Positions 16,668 to 27,847 of a DNA stretch of 48,239 nucleotides are shown here, piece by piece. The stretch spans positions 1 through 48,239 of IMG/VR virus record IMGVR_UViG_3300008448_000147; one strand, given 5' to 3'. A program made the translations under genes and the position numbers. The notes beneath the pieces were generated by a model. The model saw only the letters and a list, made by a program, of their open reading frames with translations, ran no database searches and was not told the DNA's origin. This stretch comes from a virus. The first letter of the stretch is position 1; each line of letters begins with the position of its first letter.

Positions 16668-19600
16668 TTATTTTTTTCTAGTTTTCTTTCTTAGAACAGT
16701 AGATGCTACATCTCCTACATTACCAGTTCTATTCATTCTATCAGATAACGTAGTACCACTTCCAACCCCCGTTAATGCATTACCACTAACTCCACTAACA
16801 ACATTAGTTCCATATCCAGGTTTTGATGTATCTACTACAGTAGTTACTTCAACTTTTTCTTTATTTCTTAAGTCAGTTAATCTTCTCTGATCTTCTTCTC
16901 TTCTTTTACGCTCTTCTTCTTCTATTCTTTTTCTATTCTCTTCTTCTATTCTTCGTCTTTCTAGTTCTTCATAATAAGCAGTTTTTTGCGCCTCACGTTC
17001 ATCGACTTTCCACCATTTATCTTGTGGAATTAATCTAGTAGGTTCAGGAGTTTCATCAGAAATTTTTAATGATGCATCAATATTAATCATTTCGACTAAT
17101 GAGAAATAATCATAAGGCCAATTATATGAATATTCAGGTCTCCTATCCCCAGAAATAAATGAGAATTTAAATCTTTGATCATCCTTAGAATCTGCTGTTA
17201 ATTTATAATAATTCGTATTAGCTCTTTTCTTTACTTTAAATACTTTCCATCTTATATCTTTTGGTAAAGTTTTTCCATGAAAAAATTCATTTTCTGTTAA
17301 ATCATGAGATAAAGTAACAGAGTCTTTTTCTGCAATTCTAGAAATTTTTGGCATCAGACCTTGCCACATATCTAATAAATCTTCTTTATCTAATATATGA
17401 TTAAATTCAATAATATACATAACAAATGGATCTATATTTTTATTTGATATCCAATCCAAATTTGGAGGTAGATTATAATTAAACATATTTTTCATTGTTT
17501 TAACTATAGAGTTATTTTGCTCTACGGTAATATCATTTAATCTATTATTTAATTGTTCTAATGTTAATTTAGAAGATTTTATGTCTAAACCGATAATAGA
17601 ATTAATTTTATTGGTATCTACATAAAAATAACTTGGTTTATTTTGTGTATCTGCTGATTTTCTATCGCTACCATAAAATCCAAACTCTCCGCTTAAAGGA
17701 AGTATTGTTCTCGCTGTAGATTTATCTCCTACATGATTTTTTTCTAATGTATATGGGATCATAACTATAGCTTCTGATATATTTTTTTCTTCCGCAATAG
17801 TTCCTATGTTTTTTACTTCCTGATTAAAACCACATAAATCTATTAAAGAGTCTGAATAAATATCAGTTTTAATGCCTGATCTCTCTTTTATCTCTAAACG
17901 TAATTTTTCTTTTTCACTTGGAATGTTTCCATAAGCCATCCAATAATCATTAGTGTCAGTAGTTGAAACAACAGGACACTCAAACTTTGTTTGAATTACC
18001 CATCTATCAAGACTATTATCGGGATTATCTGAAATATTTAATGGATTTCCTGCCTGATCAAATTGAACTATCCTTTCACTAGATTTTTGTAAATAATTTA
18101 AACTGGATGTTAGGGACATTATTTCTGTGTTAGCAGGTAGTCCTAAACCATAGTAATTAACCATAGTTGATATTGTATAATTTTCTTTCCAGAAGTTACT
18201 TCTTTTTTGCAAAATATTATTCACAATATTGCTTGCACTTACATACGAATAAGTGGCAGAAGGAGTTCCAGCGGAATAAACAACTAAATTACTTAAAATT
18301 TCATCTAAAGAATATTTTCTTGTATCAGTAGGAGTAAATGCTAAAGTCATATAACTTTCTCCATAGTGATATGGTGGACTATAAGCTCCATGTGTCCACG
18401 AATTTACAGCTGAGTCTATCATTCCTTCTATATAAACAGTATTACCTGGTAAGGTTGATGCATAACTGCAAAATCCAGGTCCATAGTGATTTCTACTTCC
18501 ACTCGCTGAATAATCTTTATTAAGGTTTTCTTCTTTAGATAGCACTATGTCTAAAGTATAGGCAACTCCAGATACAGCAACTTTAAAATCTTTCTGAGGT
18601 GAAGATACAAATGATGTAAGTCCTTTATTTTTTAAAAAAAAGTTAGGAATCTCGGATAAGAAATTGTGCATAGCCATTTTATATCTATTATCTTTAAAAT
18701 TAAATGTATTGTTTGCAACGCCAGTGAGATTAGTGCTTAAGTTATAAAAAGGAACAATATAGTTAGACCTATCTTCCGATTCTGGAGTTGATGCTGATAT
18801 CATACTATAACTATAATATGCTGGATTTATGTAGTAGAGAGATGCGCTTTGAGCTATGTTAGCTGGTATAATTGTATCAAACTCTAATAAAGATTCAAAT
18901 GGCATTCTATAGTTAGCTCTACTTCTAAGTTGAAATTCTCTTTCTACAGCGCCAGTAATAACTGTAAGATATGGCGACCCAAACGGTCCACCAGTTCGTT
19001 CCCAGCCTCTAACTAAGGCACCGGTTGTATAAAAATGAGGTAATCTTCTATAATTATTATTTATCTCACTATCCCCAAAAGATCCAGTATTTATATAAGC
19101 AGGCCAATCACAGGCTATACCAGCTTTAATACTATTAAATAATATACCAGGTGAAAATAAAGGTTGAGTTAAGGAAAGCATCTGTTGATTATATGTTGGA
19201 CCGAGATAATCAGTTGCTCCATATGATACAGTATGTCTTCCCCTTTCTGTTGAATCCCCAACCCATGAATTACAAAAATGGTAAAATAATTGTACAGATC
19301 TCTCTGAAGGATAAAATCCTTTATATGGCAACAGCTTTTTGATACCATCAATAGTTATTTCTAATTTCTTATTACCTATTTCTTCAAAAATATCAGAATG
19401 GAAGTTGTTGGTTAAATTTAGATTGCCTGTAACATTTATAAATTCTTCGTCTGCTCCATCTAAAGATAAATAAGAAGAAGTATATATAGCATTAAAATCA
19501 CCATTGTTATCTTTTATATAAAAGTCAGAAACATCATGAAATTTATATTCTGGTACGTAAGAATATTCATATGCTGAATATTTAATATCTTCATAAAAAT

Positions 19601-22600
19601 CTTGATAAGAATCAAAAAATGGTTTTTTACCACTAGAAGTCATTGTATATGTTGTTCCTGTATTAAATGAAACAAACTCAACCCCTCCAGTAACAAACTT
19701 TGGGCCTGGATTCATAAAGAACAATTGTGGTCTTGGGATAAATTCACTATTTGACATTGATAATACAGAAAATAATGTCTCATATTCCGTATATGGAACC
19801 AACTCTCCATATATATAATTACTTCCAGTCATAATATGACTTAATCTTGATCCTATCGTAACACTTCTTGTAATTAATGGACTAAATGATTTATCTAATT
19901 CAAAAATACTAGAAGTGTGGAAAGTATCAAAAGAAGAAGTTAGAGGGTGTACTAAGTATAAATGGTTAGGATGTGCTAACCAATTATCATTATAATGACA
20001 AGCTGTAATTATATCTGATCTTACAGTTTTTCCTCTTAGAGTGTTAGATCCTGAAAAATAAGATGAATAAGAACTTGATTCAAGAGCACCAAAAGAACTG
20101 GTTGAAATATGTGTTGATCTTATTCTATTTAATATATTATCTTTCCAAAAAGTTCTCACATTAGCAATATTTCCATTTCTTCCATTTGATCCCGTAGTTC
20201 CATCTGATTCATAGTTTGGTTTACTTCTTATTCTACTAAGAGTTGAATATAATTTAGAAGGGAATATTTTTTTCTTATGTTCCGCTCTTTTTAGCTCAAA
20301 CGAAGAATTGTTCTCATATAAAAATCTATATTTAGAATAGTCTAGTTTATTTATTTCCACATCTTTAATGTCTAGTTTTAATTGAAGACCTTCATTTGCG
20401 AATGAAGAAGAAATATTATCATATTCATTTAGCATGTATGGCTCATAAAATATTTTATTTTCTTCTAATTTATATTGATTTGTTAAAATAGAGTTTTTTG
20501 TTTTATCTAGGATCACTTGCTTAATAGGATAGTTATACTGCACAGGCGGTTCTTTGTACGAGCTAAATGTATTCAAAAACCCACTTGATTGTCTATCCTG
20601 TGTAGATATTTCATTATCTTGAACTGTTATAATATTTTCTTTTTTGTTTAATCTAACTAAATTGTTATCGTTATTTCTTATCTGTTTCCAAGAAGGATAT
20701 CTATAAACTGAGTTATTATTTAACAAAAATTCTCTATATGGATTTCTATTAGGTCCGCTTAAATCAGTTAATGCTTCATTATTTAAATATACAAGATTAG
20801 ATGATCTATCATATGTTTTAGTATTTCCCATAAAGATATTGCTTACTGATACTGGTTCTACTTTTTTGATTACATTATAAATGTTCGGCGGAGAATTAAG
20901 GAAATCATATACATAGAAACTGATATTTTCTAATGTACCGCTTGTATCTCTAACATATAAACCAGCTGCTGTCATATCATAATTAGTGAAGCTGGAATAT
21001 TGAATTATTCTATTTGTAAGTCTTGCGGATGATATATCCCAAGCAGTTGAAAGAGTAAATTCATATAATCCGTCTGGTAACAACAATGGATCGTCGTCTT
21101 GAACGTCAGAACTGACATATAATTTTGTTCCATCAGAAGAAAATCTAATTGAGTCAGGATTTCCCATTAAAACAGCACATCCAGTAAGACTTGTTGCAAA
21201 ACTACTAGATGTATGAATTTCTGCGCTATCGCGAGTAACACCAGCATTAATTGTAAACGGAGTAGCTAAAGAAAATTGATATATTTTTTTATCTACATTG
21301 TTAGCTATGTACATCTTTGTACCATCTGGTTTAAACTCTAATCCCTTACCCATGTTAGAACCAGTAACTAGCGTTTGTGCTGCAACTGTAGATAATTTTA
21401 AAAAGTTCCAAGCATCTGCAGCTGCTAAAGTAGAAGATTTTGTTATTCTTGAGTTGTATTCATCTAGTATAAAAATTTCTCTTCCATTGGGATTAATCCA
21501 AATTCCTTGAGGATATATACCAGCAGCACTTCCACCTAAAAGAGTTCCAATGTTAATAGACCCAGTAGATATAATACTTGTTATATCCCAAGCATATTGA
21601 AGATCATATTGCCATAATGTAGAATTTGCAGCCACACCGCCAGCAGTAGCATAAAGTCTTTTTCCATCTGGTTTAAAATATATCTCTAGGCCATATTGAA
21701 CTATTGAATCTCTATTTTTTACATAAATAGACTCTATTGTTTCATTGACACCTGTTAAGAAAGTTATATAGTTGGCTAAACTAGATGATGCTTGGCTGTT
21801 TATATAACCACCAATCCCTAAATTACCAGTTACAGAAGCTGTAATCCAGCTATAATTTCTATCAGATCTAGGAATTTGGTGCTGGACAAATTGATTATCG
21901 TATTCTACTCCTTGAGTGGTTATGGTTGTTGAAGTACCTGATAAAACTGCTTGATAAAGAGCATTTTTATTTACCTTGTGTAAAGAAGGAAAATTTGAAT
22001 CAATACTAGAAGTATTTGAATGCCAAGCATTTAAATATTTTCTTACTTTTTGGTTTCTATTATTTATTGAGTTATATACACTATACTCTTCACTATCTTC
22101 GTCTAATGCTCCTCTTGCATTTGTTTCTGCACCAGGGGTTGAGAATCTATTAACTATAACTGTTGAATTTGCTTTTCTTTCTCTTAATTGTTTTTCTCTA
22201 AATATACTATTAGAACTTGCAGTAGAAGAATAGTTCATGGCTCCACTGTTAATCAATTCAGTGTTTGTATCATATCTGCTATTTAAAGATAATACTTCAT
22301 ATCCTTTACTATAATTACCAAGTTCTTCTTTAGAAATATTATGTTGAATATTTCTTATATTCACCGGACTTTTAATTCTTGTATTTCTGTATAACAATCC
22401 ATTAATCGATGCAGCTGGTGCTACAGAAGAAGATCCATCTGTCAGATATAATTCTTTTCTATCTAAAGTTTGATTAATAGAATTATGTCTATGAGAGTTC
22501 CCGCCTACATGTGCATCGGTAAATGGTCCTTGTAAACCAATTTCTCTTGTTTCTGTATAGGCATCAGAAAAGTTATTAGTAATATAATTTGTATTATTTG

Positions 22601-25600
22601 ATGTATTTTTAAATACACTGAAAGGTAAAATGCCTTCAGAGTTTAAAGAAAATAGATCATCCAGATTCCCACTTATTGAAGTATACAATTTTTGCTTCAA
22701 TAGCGATAAATCTTCAGTTGATTCATTGACACTGGCTGAGAAGATTATATTAAAATTATTTCCCTGTGCATATAGACTCTTTATAAATTTATACTTATTC
22801 ATTGGTTTTAAGTCATGAACACTTGAAACCACTGATAATGCATTTGAAAATAATCTAACTTTATCTTCATAATTGTTATAAGCTATATTTAAATTTTTAT
22901 CAAATGCGTTATAAATTGTATTTATATTCTTATGATATGAAGCCTTTCTGATCTGTTCTCTATCTGCATCAACTTCTAAAACTCCACTCGAAGAGGAAAC
23001 ATCGGTCACTCTATTCGCTCTTTGTTTTGCCCATGTTTTTCCAGAAGGAGAAGAAGGTGGTTTAATATCGCTATAATTAATATTTGTTGTTGTGATAGAT
23101 GTTGGACTAGAAATAAATATGCTTTTTTGTGGAGGATTGCTTATCATAGAAAAAGCTCTAGATTGACGGATTTTATTTCTTTCCATCACATGGCTTTCTA
23201 TTGTATTTGATATAAAGTTATTAGATTGTGCTGAAGCTGGAACTAGTCTTGATAGCATTTCTATTATAGAAGAATCTATCCATTTATAGAATTCTATATA
23301 TTTTTCTAGATCTGGTGTAGAACCTAGTTTGTTAAAATATAGAGTTCTAAAATATTCTAATTGTTTATAGTTATCTGAATAGTTATTTATTTTGTGACCA
23401 ATTATTGTATTTAAATCATTTACAGAAGAGAATAATTTTATAGCATCTTCTGAAATTGTTTGATACATGCTTTTTTCAAAAATCATCTGATAATCAGTTG
23501 TCTTAACATCTTTATTTGTTCTAATAGTTTCATTGCTTACTATTTGAATCATATCATCACCAGAAATTATTTCTGGTAGCTTACTTTTATTTGATGAAAG
23601 ATAATATGATTTACCGACTTCTGAATTACTAGATGGGAATCCGTATCCCCTCGCACTATGTTTTTTAAATAAGTTTTGACTATAATCACCATATCTTCTA
23701 TCGTTTAAACTACCAGAAGATAAATCGTATGAGTAGAAATTACCACCAGAATTAGATCCTGTAATATTATCAAAATTCCAATGAAGAACTAATGTATCCA
23801 AATTAGTAATATTCAATGTTCTTAGGGAATTGATTCCTTTATAAGCTATGGCATCAGGATCTTTTATTCCATAAAGATCAGGGTTTAATGCATGGTTATT
23901 TATCTGTGTGTTATCTAAGTAATTTAGCCAATACTTAACAGAAAACACTCCAACATCAGAATAATTTATAACTGATCCTGTAAAGTTTTGTCTATTTGCT
24001 CCAACATATAACCTTCTAAAGTTTTTTAATGCAGAAACTGCTGTCGCGTTAGTTATTGTTGTGGAGCTAGAGAAAGAATTTACTATATCGCCGGCAACCG
24101 TATTTACGCCATAAAATTCTAATCTATAATCTTCACTGGCTGAAGCAAAAGAAATGTCAGCTAATTCATATTTTGGATGCAATATTCTAACAGCTAAATT
24201 CCATCTTTCATCATTATAGGCATTATATATGATTGGCGATTCTAAGTATTTTCCTCCAAAAGCAGAAGAACTTAAAACAAATCTTATATGAGGACTCTCA
24301 TATGAAGTTTTTACAGCATAGACTTGAAAATTAAAATTGTCTGGGGATTGAAATGAAAGATCTCTTTCATCTGAAGCTGCTTGATACACACCATATATAG
24401 AAGATGTTAGGTATCCAAACTCAAAATATTGAGGTGAGTCATCTTCAAATTTTTTAGGAAGAAATATTTCTGCTTCTATTGTATTTGGCACTAATTCAAA
24501 ATTATTTAAAGAAGAAGAAATTCTTAGATATCCTCTTTCATCTGATTGTCCAAACACAGAAGCTGATTGAAATACAGTAGCTGAGAAACTTGAAGTATTA
24601 TTAAAATTAACATATCTTCTTGTATATGTTTCTTGCTCCAAATTATCTTCTATCAAATACTCTGAATTATTTGCATATATATTAGGTTTTACTATTTTTT
24701 CATCGATTCCAAAAGTTCTTAGAAGATTTCTTATTGATTTTGATGTTCCCTTAGATTTATATAAATAAATTAAATTATTGTATATATTTCTTAGTATTTG
24801 ATTTTTTACTTCATGTACTTTTTCATCAAAATTTAAGTTTTTATTTTTTGAATCCAATAATTCATATAAAGAGGTGTCTGAAAGAATATCCGACACATCG
24901 AAATCATATGAAGTTAAAATTTTATCGTAGAAAGGTAGTGCTTTTTCACTTCCAAATGAAGGATATTCTGAATATCCAAGAGTTTTTAATTTATCTATTT
25001 GTACATGCAAATTATCAAAATAACTTCCAATAATTTGCATCAAATTTTTAATTTCATCTCGTCCTTCTCTTTGCTCTTCTTCAACAATCCAAGAAGGAAT
25101 TGTATTTATAAGCATATTTGGATTATTTTCATCATACTCACTACCAGTGGTTTCATATAGAGAGTATAAGTTTACAACATCAGAGTGATTTGCATAAATA
25201 ATTGGATCTTTTGGTTCAGTAATGCTTGGATTAGCTAATTCCATAGCTGAACCAGTTGATCTATCAGAAGAATTAAAATAATTTACTATTGTTCCATTGC
25301 AGATATGTCCTGAGTAATCCAAACATATTGAATCTATACTAGAAGTTCCTGTAGTGCCTTCATTAAATTTATAGTAAACTCCTAAGTTTTGATTATTTTC
25401 ATCATTGTTAACACCGCCTCCGACATGAGAATACATGTTTAATCTAATGTCAGATTCATCTCTTTCCTCATTCCAGAATCTAAATTCATCAAATGAGCCA
25501 TATACAGAATATAAAGTTGGACCCTGTGTTAGTCCAAGTGTAGATAACATACCACTTCCCAGAACACCTGTAATATTATAAGAAGATGATAAAAATCCAT

Positions 25601-26420
25601 TTGTAGTTTGTCCTGCTGAAGCACTTGTTGATACTAATACTCCATCTAAGTAAACTTTTGTAACTAAGTTGGATCCGCTATTTATAACTGAAATAGCGTA
25701 ATGATGCCAACTATCTATCTGTGTAGTTACGGAAGAAATTGTTTTAACACTATTAACATATCCATATGAACCAGATCTATAAGTAAGAACTAAATTACTG
25801 TCCTGAAAGTAGCCAGCAAATCTTCCATAATCACTACTAGAAGCGGTTACATTATTCCAAAAATCAAATACTCTTTGAATATTGCTTGGGGATCCATTTC
25901 TTTTAAACCAAAATTCAATAGTATTGCCTCTTCTACCATCTAAATTAAGATTATAATTAATGTCTGATTCCGTTTTATCGGCTTTTGTAAAAATAGAACT
26001 AGAGTTATAGTTTCCATAAAATATTATATATTGAGGTCTTGATGTTGTGGTGGAAGAAACATAGTAAGAATTCCAAGATGAAGAACCTAAATTAATAAAG
26101 CCAGTTGTTTTTGGATAAGAATTGTCTAAAATATGCAAATCTAGATCAGTTGCATTATTTCTCCACTCTTGTCTTTCTTTTTTAGATCCATCATATGGAT
26201 AAGTTAAATAAATATTATTAATAGAATCTGTATAATATTTTTCTGCAGATCCATACCTTGCAAAATAACTAGCAGTTGAGTAGTCTACTGGATAGTAGGT
26301 TCTTTCCCTCTCAGTAACTGCTTGCTCCATGTATTCCTTAGAGCCGAGTTTTTCATTTATACTATCTAATGATTCTTTTTGAGTGCTGTTATTTAATTCT
26401 AATAAGTCTTTTAGATTCAT
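16668..26420 (-). CDS. Giant 3250-residue virion protein with LamG-like and beta-propeller-like regions
   Basis: One uninterrupted frame of 9753 bases. Residues about 115-340 look like a concanavalin/LamG jellyroll (GNTIEFWFKRNGSPS, WHHYAISVINSG, VTKVYLDGVLVSTSA, GSFDEFRFWNEERDESDI). Residues about 1560-1840 contain repeated GLEFKPDGTKMYIAN, SIRFSSDGTKLYVSS and GLEIYFKPDGKRLYAT units with the blade spacing of a beta-propeller. The rest is Ser/Asn/Tyr-rich, with helical patches near 440-560. Residues about 3140-3190 form a Glu/Arg-rich coiled coil (EENRKRIEEEERKRREEDQR), and the tail is Gly/Thr/Val-rich. The gene follows the gp6 and DNRLRE-like genes, where T4 has wedge protein gp7. I infer a giant baseplate wedge or peripheral fibre protein with glycan-binding potential; the function is untested. 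Confidence 0.75.
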   Translation of the reverse strand: MNLKDLLELNNSTQKESLDSINEKLGSKEYMEQAVTERERTYYPVDYSTASYFARYGSAEKYYTDSINNIYLTYPYDGSKKERQEWRNNATDLDLHILDNSYPKTTGFINLGSSSWNSYYVSSTTTSRPQYIIFYGNYNSSSIFTKADKTESDINYNLNLDGRRGNTIEFWFKRNGSPSNIQRVFDFWNNVTASSSDYGRFAGYFQDSNLVLTYRSGSYGYVNSVKTISSVTTQIDSWHHYAISVINSGSNLVTKVYLDGVLVSTSASAGQTTNGFLSSSYNITGVLGSGMLSTLGLTQGPTLYSVYGSFDEFRFWNEERDESDIRLNMYSHVGGGVNNDENNQNLGVYYKFNEGTTGTSSIDSICLDYSGHICNGTIVNYFNSSDRSTGSAMELANPSITEPKDPIIYANHSDVVNLYSLYETTGSEYDENNPNMLINTIPSWIVEEEQREGRDEIKNLMQIIGSYFDNLHVQIDKLKTLGYSEYPSFGSEKALPFYDKILTSYDFDVSDILSDTSLYELLDSKNKNLNFDEKVHEVKNQILRNIYNNLIYLYKSKGTSKSIRNLLRTFGIDEKIVKPNIYANNSEYLIEDNLEQETYTRRYVNFNNTSSFSATVFQSASVFGQSDERGYLRISSSLNNFELVPNTIEAEIFLPKKFEDDSPQYFEFGYLTSSIYGVYQAASDERDLSFQSPDNFNFQVYAVKTSYESPHIRFVLSSSAFGGKYLESPIIYNAYNDERWNLAVRILHPKYELADISFASASEDYRLEFYGVNTVAGDIVNSFSSSTTITNATAVSALKNFRRLYVGANRQNFTGSVINYSDVGVFSVKYWLNYLDNTQINNHALNPDLYGIKDPDAIAYKGINSLRTLNITNLDTLVLHWNFDNITGSNSGGNFYSYDLSSGSLNDRRYGDYSQNLFKKHSARGYGFPSSNSEVGKSYYLSSNKSKLPEIISGDDMIQIVSNETIRTNKDVKTTDYQMIFEKSMYQTISEDAIKLFSSVNDLNTIIGHKINNYSDNYKQLEYFRTLYFNKLGSTPDLEKYIEFYKWIDSSIIEMLSRLVPASAQSNNFISNTIESHVMERNKIRQSRAFSMISNPPQKSIFISSPTSITTTNINYSDIKPPSSPSGKTWAKQRANRVTDVSSSSGVLEVDADREQIRKASYHKNINTIYNAFDKNLNIAYNNYEDKVRLFSNALSVVSSVHDLKPMNKYKFIKSLYAQGNNFNIIFSASVNESTEDLSLLKQKLYTSISGNLDDLFSLNSEGILPFSVFKNTSNNTNYITNNFSDAYTETREIGLQGPFTDAHVGGNSHRHNSINQTLDRKELYLTDGSSSVAPAASINGLLYRNTRIKSPVNIRNIQHNISKEELGNYSKGYEVLSLNSRYDTNTELINSGAMNYSSTASSNSIFREKQLRERKANSTVIVNRFSTPGAETNARGALDEDSEEYSVYNSINNRNQKVRKYLNAWHSNTSSIDSNFPSLHKVNKNALYQAVLSGTSTTITTQGVEYDNQFVQHQIPRSDRNYSWITASVTGNLGIGGYINSQASSSLANYITFLTGVNETIESIYVKNRDSIVQYGLEIYFKPDGKRLYATAGGVAANSTLWQYDLQYAWDITSIISTGSINIGTLLGGSAAGIYPQGIWINPNGREIFILDEYNSRITKSSTLAAADAWNFLKLSTVAAQTLVTGSNMGKGLEFKPDGTKMYIANNVDKKIYQFSLATPFTINAGVTRDSAEIHTSSSFATSLTGCAVLMGNPDSIRFSSDGTKLYVSSDVQDDDPLLLPDGLYEFTLSTAWDISSARLTNRIIQYSSFTNYDMTAAGLYVRDTSGTLENISFYVYDFLNSPPNIYNVIKKVEPVSVSNIFMGNTKTYDRSSNLVYLNNEALTDLSGPNRNPYREFLLNNNSVYRYPSWKQIRNNDNNLVRLNKKENIITVQDNEISTQDRQSSGFLNTFSSYKEPPVQYNYPIKQVILDKTKNSILTNQYKLEENKIFYEPYMLNEYDNISSSFANEGLQLKLDIKDVEINKLDYSKYRFLYENNSSFELKRAEHKKKIFPSKLYSTLSRIRSKPNYESDGTTGSNGRNGNIANVRTFWKDNILNRIRSTHISTSSFGALESSSYSSYFSGSNTLRGKTVRSDIITACHYNDNWLAHPNHLYLVHPLTSSFDTFHTSSIFELDKSFSPLITRSVTIGSRLSHIMTGSNYIYGELVPYTEYETLFSVLSMSNSEFIPRPQLFFMNPGPKFVTGGVEFVSFNTGTTYTMTSSGKKPFFDSYQDFYEDIKYSAYEYSYVPEYKFHDVSDFYIKDNNGDFNAIYTSSYLSLDGADEEFINVTGNLNLTNNFHSDIFEEIGNKKLEITIDGIKKLLPYKGFYPSERSVQLFYHFCNSWVGDSTERGRHTVSYGATDYLGPTYNQQMLSLTQPLFSPGILFNSIKAGIACDWPAYINTGSFGDSEINNNYRRLPHFYTTGALVRGWERTGGPFGSPYLTVITGAVEREFQLRSRANYRMPFESLLEFDTIIPANIAQSASLYYINPAYYSYSMISASTPESEDRSNYIVPFYNLSTNLTGVANNTFNFKDNRYKMAMHNFLSEIPNFFLKNKGLTSFVSSPQKDFKVAVSGVAYTLDIVLSKEENLNKDYSASGSRNHYGPGFCSYASTLPGNTVYIEGMIDSAVNSWTHGAYSPPYHYGESYMTLAFTPTDTRKYSLDEILSNLVVYSAGTPSATYSYVSASNIVNNILQKRSNFWKENYTISTMVNYYGLGLPANTEIMSLTSSLNYLQKSSERIVQFDQAGNPLNISDNPDNSLDRWVIQTKFECPVVSTTDTNDYWMAYGNIPSEKEKLRLEIKERSGIKTDIYSDSLIDLCGFNQEVKNIGTIAEEKNISEAIVMIPYTLEKNHVGDKSTARTILPLSGEFGFYGSDRKSADTQNKPSYFYVDTNKINSIIGLDIKSSKLTLEQLNNRLNDITVEQNNSIVKTMKNMFNYNLPPNLDWISNKNIDPFVMYIIEFNHILDKEDLLDMWQGLMPKISRIAEKDSVTLSHDLTENEFFHGKTLPKDIRWKVFKVKKRANTNYYKLTADSKDDQRFKFSFISGDRRPEYSYNWPYDYFSLVEMINIDASLKISDETPEPTRLIPQDKWWKVDEREAQKTAYYEELERRRIEEENRKRIEEEERKRREEDQRRLTDLRNKEKVEVTTVVDTSKPGYGTNVVSGVSGNALTGVGSGTTLSDRMNRTGNVGDVASTVLRKKTRKK

Positions 26421-26422
26421 TT

Positions 26423-27847
26423 TTATTCAACCCTAAATTTATATACTTGCTTATATTCTTCTAAAACGTTTCCATCCCACCTAGCTAATTGTAAACCATA
26501 AGAATAATCAGGCTCTAAAATATTCATGTCAAAATTAAAATAATTTCCATTTGTGTCATATGAGGTTTTTGTATATTCTAATGAGCCAGTTGAGTATGGT
26601 ACTATTTCAAGTCCATCATCTATTCTATATATTCTATAGAATAGATTTTTAACAACAGAATTTTCTATATTTCTTGTTGAGACACTATAGACGTTTGGAT
26701 CCCAATCTTTCAGTCTACTAAATATTCTAAATATAACATTTTCTCCACTTGAGTATTTAGTTTTCATATTGGTAATTGAAAAAACATATTGTTCATTTGA
26801 ATAAAAATCTTGTGCATTATATTGATTAACATCAAAAGAACTAGAAAAGTATATTACTGATTGGTTACCAGATAAATGCCATTTATCATATAAAGCACTT
26901 GCAGTAGTAGACACTCTAATACTTGCTTTATAAACCCCAATAGAAGGATTACTTACAGAAGAAGAAACAACAGATACTTGATTTGTATAATTACTGTCTG
27001 AATATAATTTAATTTGTAGATTAGGATTGGAATTTATATTTTTTAATTTTCCATTAAATCTATTGTAAAAATATAAATTATATGTATTATCAGAATCACT
27101 TAAAAGACTGCTTGTAGAATAAAAGGATCCCCTATCGTCTTTAACTACATCTTCCCATCTACATTCTATTATTGGTTTTTTAAAGAAATATTGAGTTCCT
27201 CTTGAGAAGAATTTTTTTGTATAATAACTATTTCGCTTACTTCCATCTTCGTAAGAACCAGATAATTTTACTAAAAATCCATTATTATTTAATGTACCAC
27301 TTATCCAATTTTCTACTAAGTTTGTTACATCTACTTCTAAATCTTCATTTCCTTTTAAAAAGTGTTGTTTTATATCATAACTTTGGGTTATAAAAGAACT
27401 ACCAGTTCCTTCCCATGCAGATCCAGATTTTGCATATATCCAGTTAGTCCCGTACCCATTATAAACTCCAAACCCTGGATCTGAATAATTTTCCATATCT
27501 AATCCATATCCTTCATCCCACGATTGAGATAGCGGATAAACAGAAAGATAATAATCTTTTGGAAGGCTGAATGGATGTTGTGCGTTATATAATTTAAAAA
27601 AGAAACTTACGCTACCAGAGGCTGGAATTTTTCCAGAAGCTCTATCGGATATAATATCTGATACTGGGAATCTTACTAGTGCTCTTGATAATTCTAAAGA
27701 AGAGGTTGTAACTTGAGCATATAAAGAAAATACCTCCATAGAATCAGAAGCCCCCATATTTGAGCCAGTTGCCCTATAGACAAGATTTTCTTTATAAGCA
27801 TTTGTTATGGTAGTATCTGCTTCCGCATTATATCTTTTGATAGACAT
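26423..27847 (-). CDS. DNRLRE-like baseplate protein
   Basis: A 474-residue beta-rich protein. The N-terminus matches the general layout of DNRLRE-type domains: an opening ADTTITNAYKEN, a GASDSMEV motif, ALVRFPVSDI, SFFFKLYNAQHPF, LSQSWDEGYG, and DVTNLVENWISG followed by NNGFLVKLSG. Such domains occur in secreted and surface proteins and in phage tail proteins. The C-terminal half looks like two or more Ig-like beta domains (PNLQIKLYSDSNYTNQVS, KYSSGENVIFRIFSRL). Its ATG overlaps the gp6 stop as TAATG. It is probably a baseplate component bridging gp6 and the giant downstream protein. Confidence 0.65.
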   Translation of the reverse strand: MSIKRYNAEADTTITNAYKENLVYRATGSNMGASDSMEVFSLYAQVTTSSLELSRALVRFPVSDIISDRASGKIPASGSVSFFFKLYNAQHPFSLPKDYYLSVYPLSQSWDEGYGLDMENYSDPGFGVYNGYGTNWIYAKSGSAWEGTGSSFITQSYDIKQHFLKGNEDLEVDVTNLVENWISGTLNNNGFLVKLSGSYEDGSKRNSYYTKKFFSRGTQYFFKKPIIECRWEDVVKDDRGSFYSTSSLLSDSDNTYNLYFYNRFNGKLKNINSNPNLQIKLYSDSNYTNQVSVVSSSVSNPSIGVYKASIRVSTTASALYDKWHLSGNQSVIYFSSSFDVNQYNAQDFYSNEQYVFSITNMKTKYSSGENVIFRIFSRLKDWDPNVYSVSTRNIENSVVKNLFYRIYRIDDGLEIVPYSTGSLEYTKTSYDTNGNYFNFDMNILEPDYSYGLQLARWDGNVLEEYKQVYKFRVE

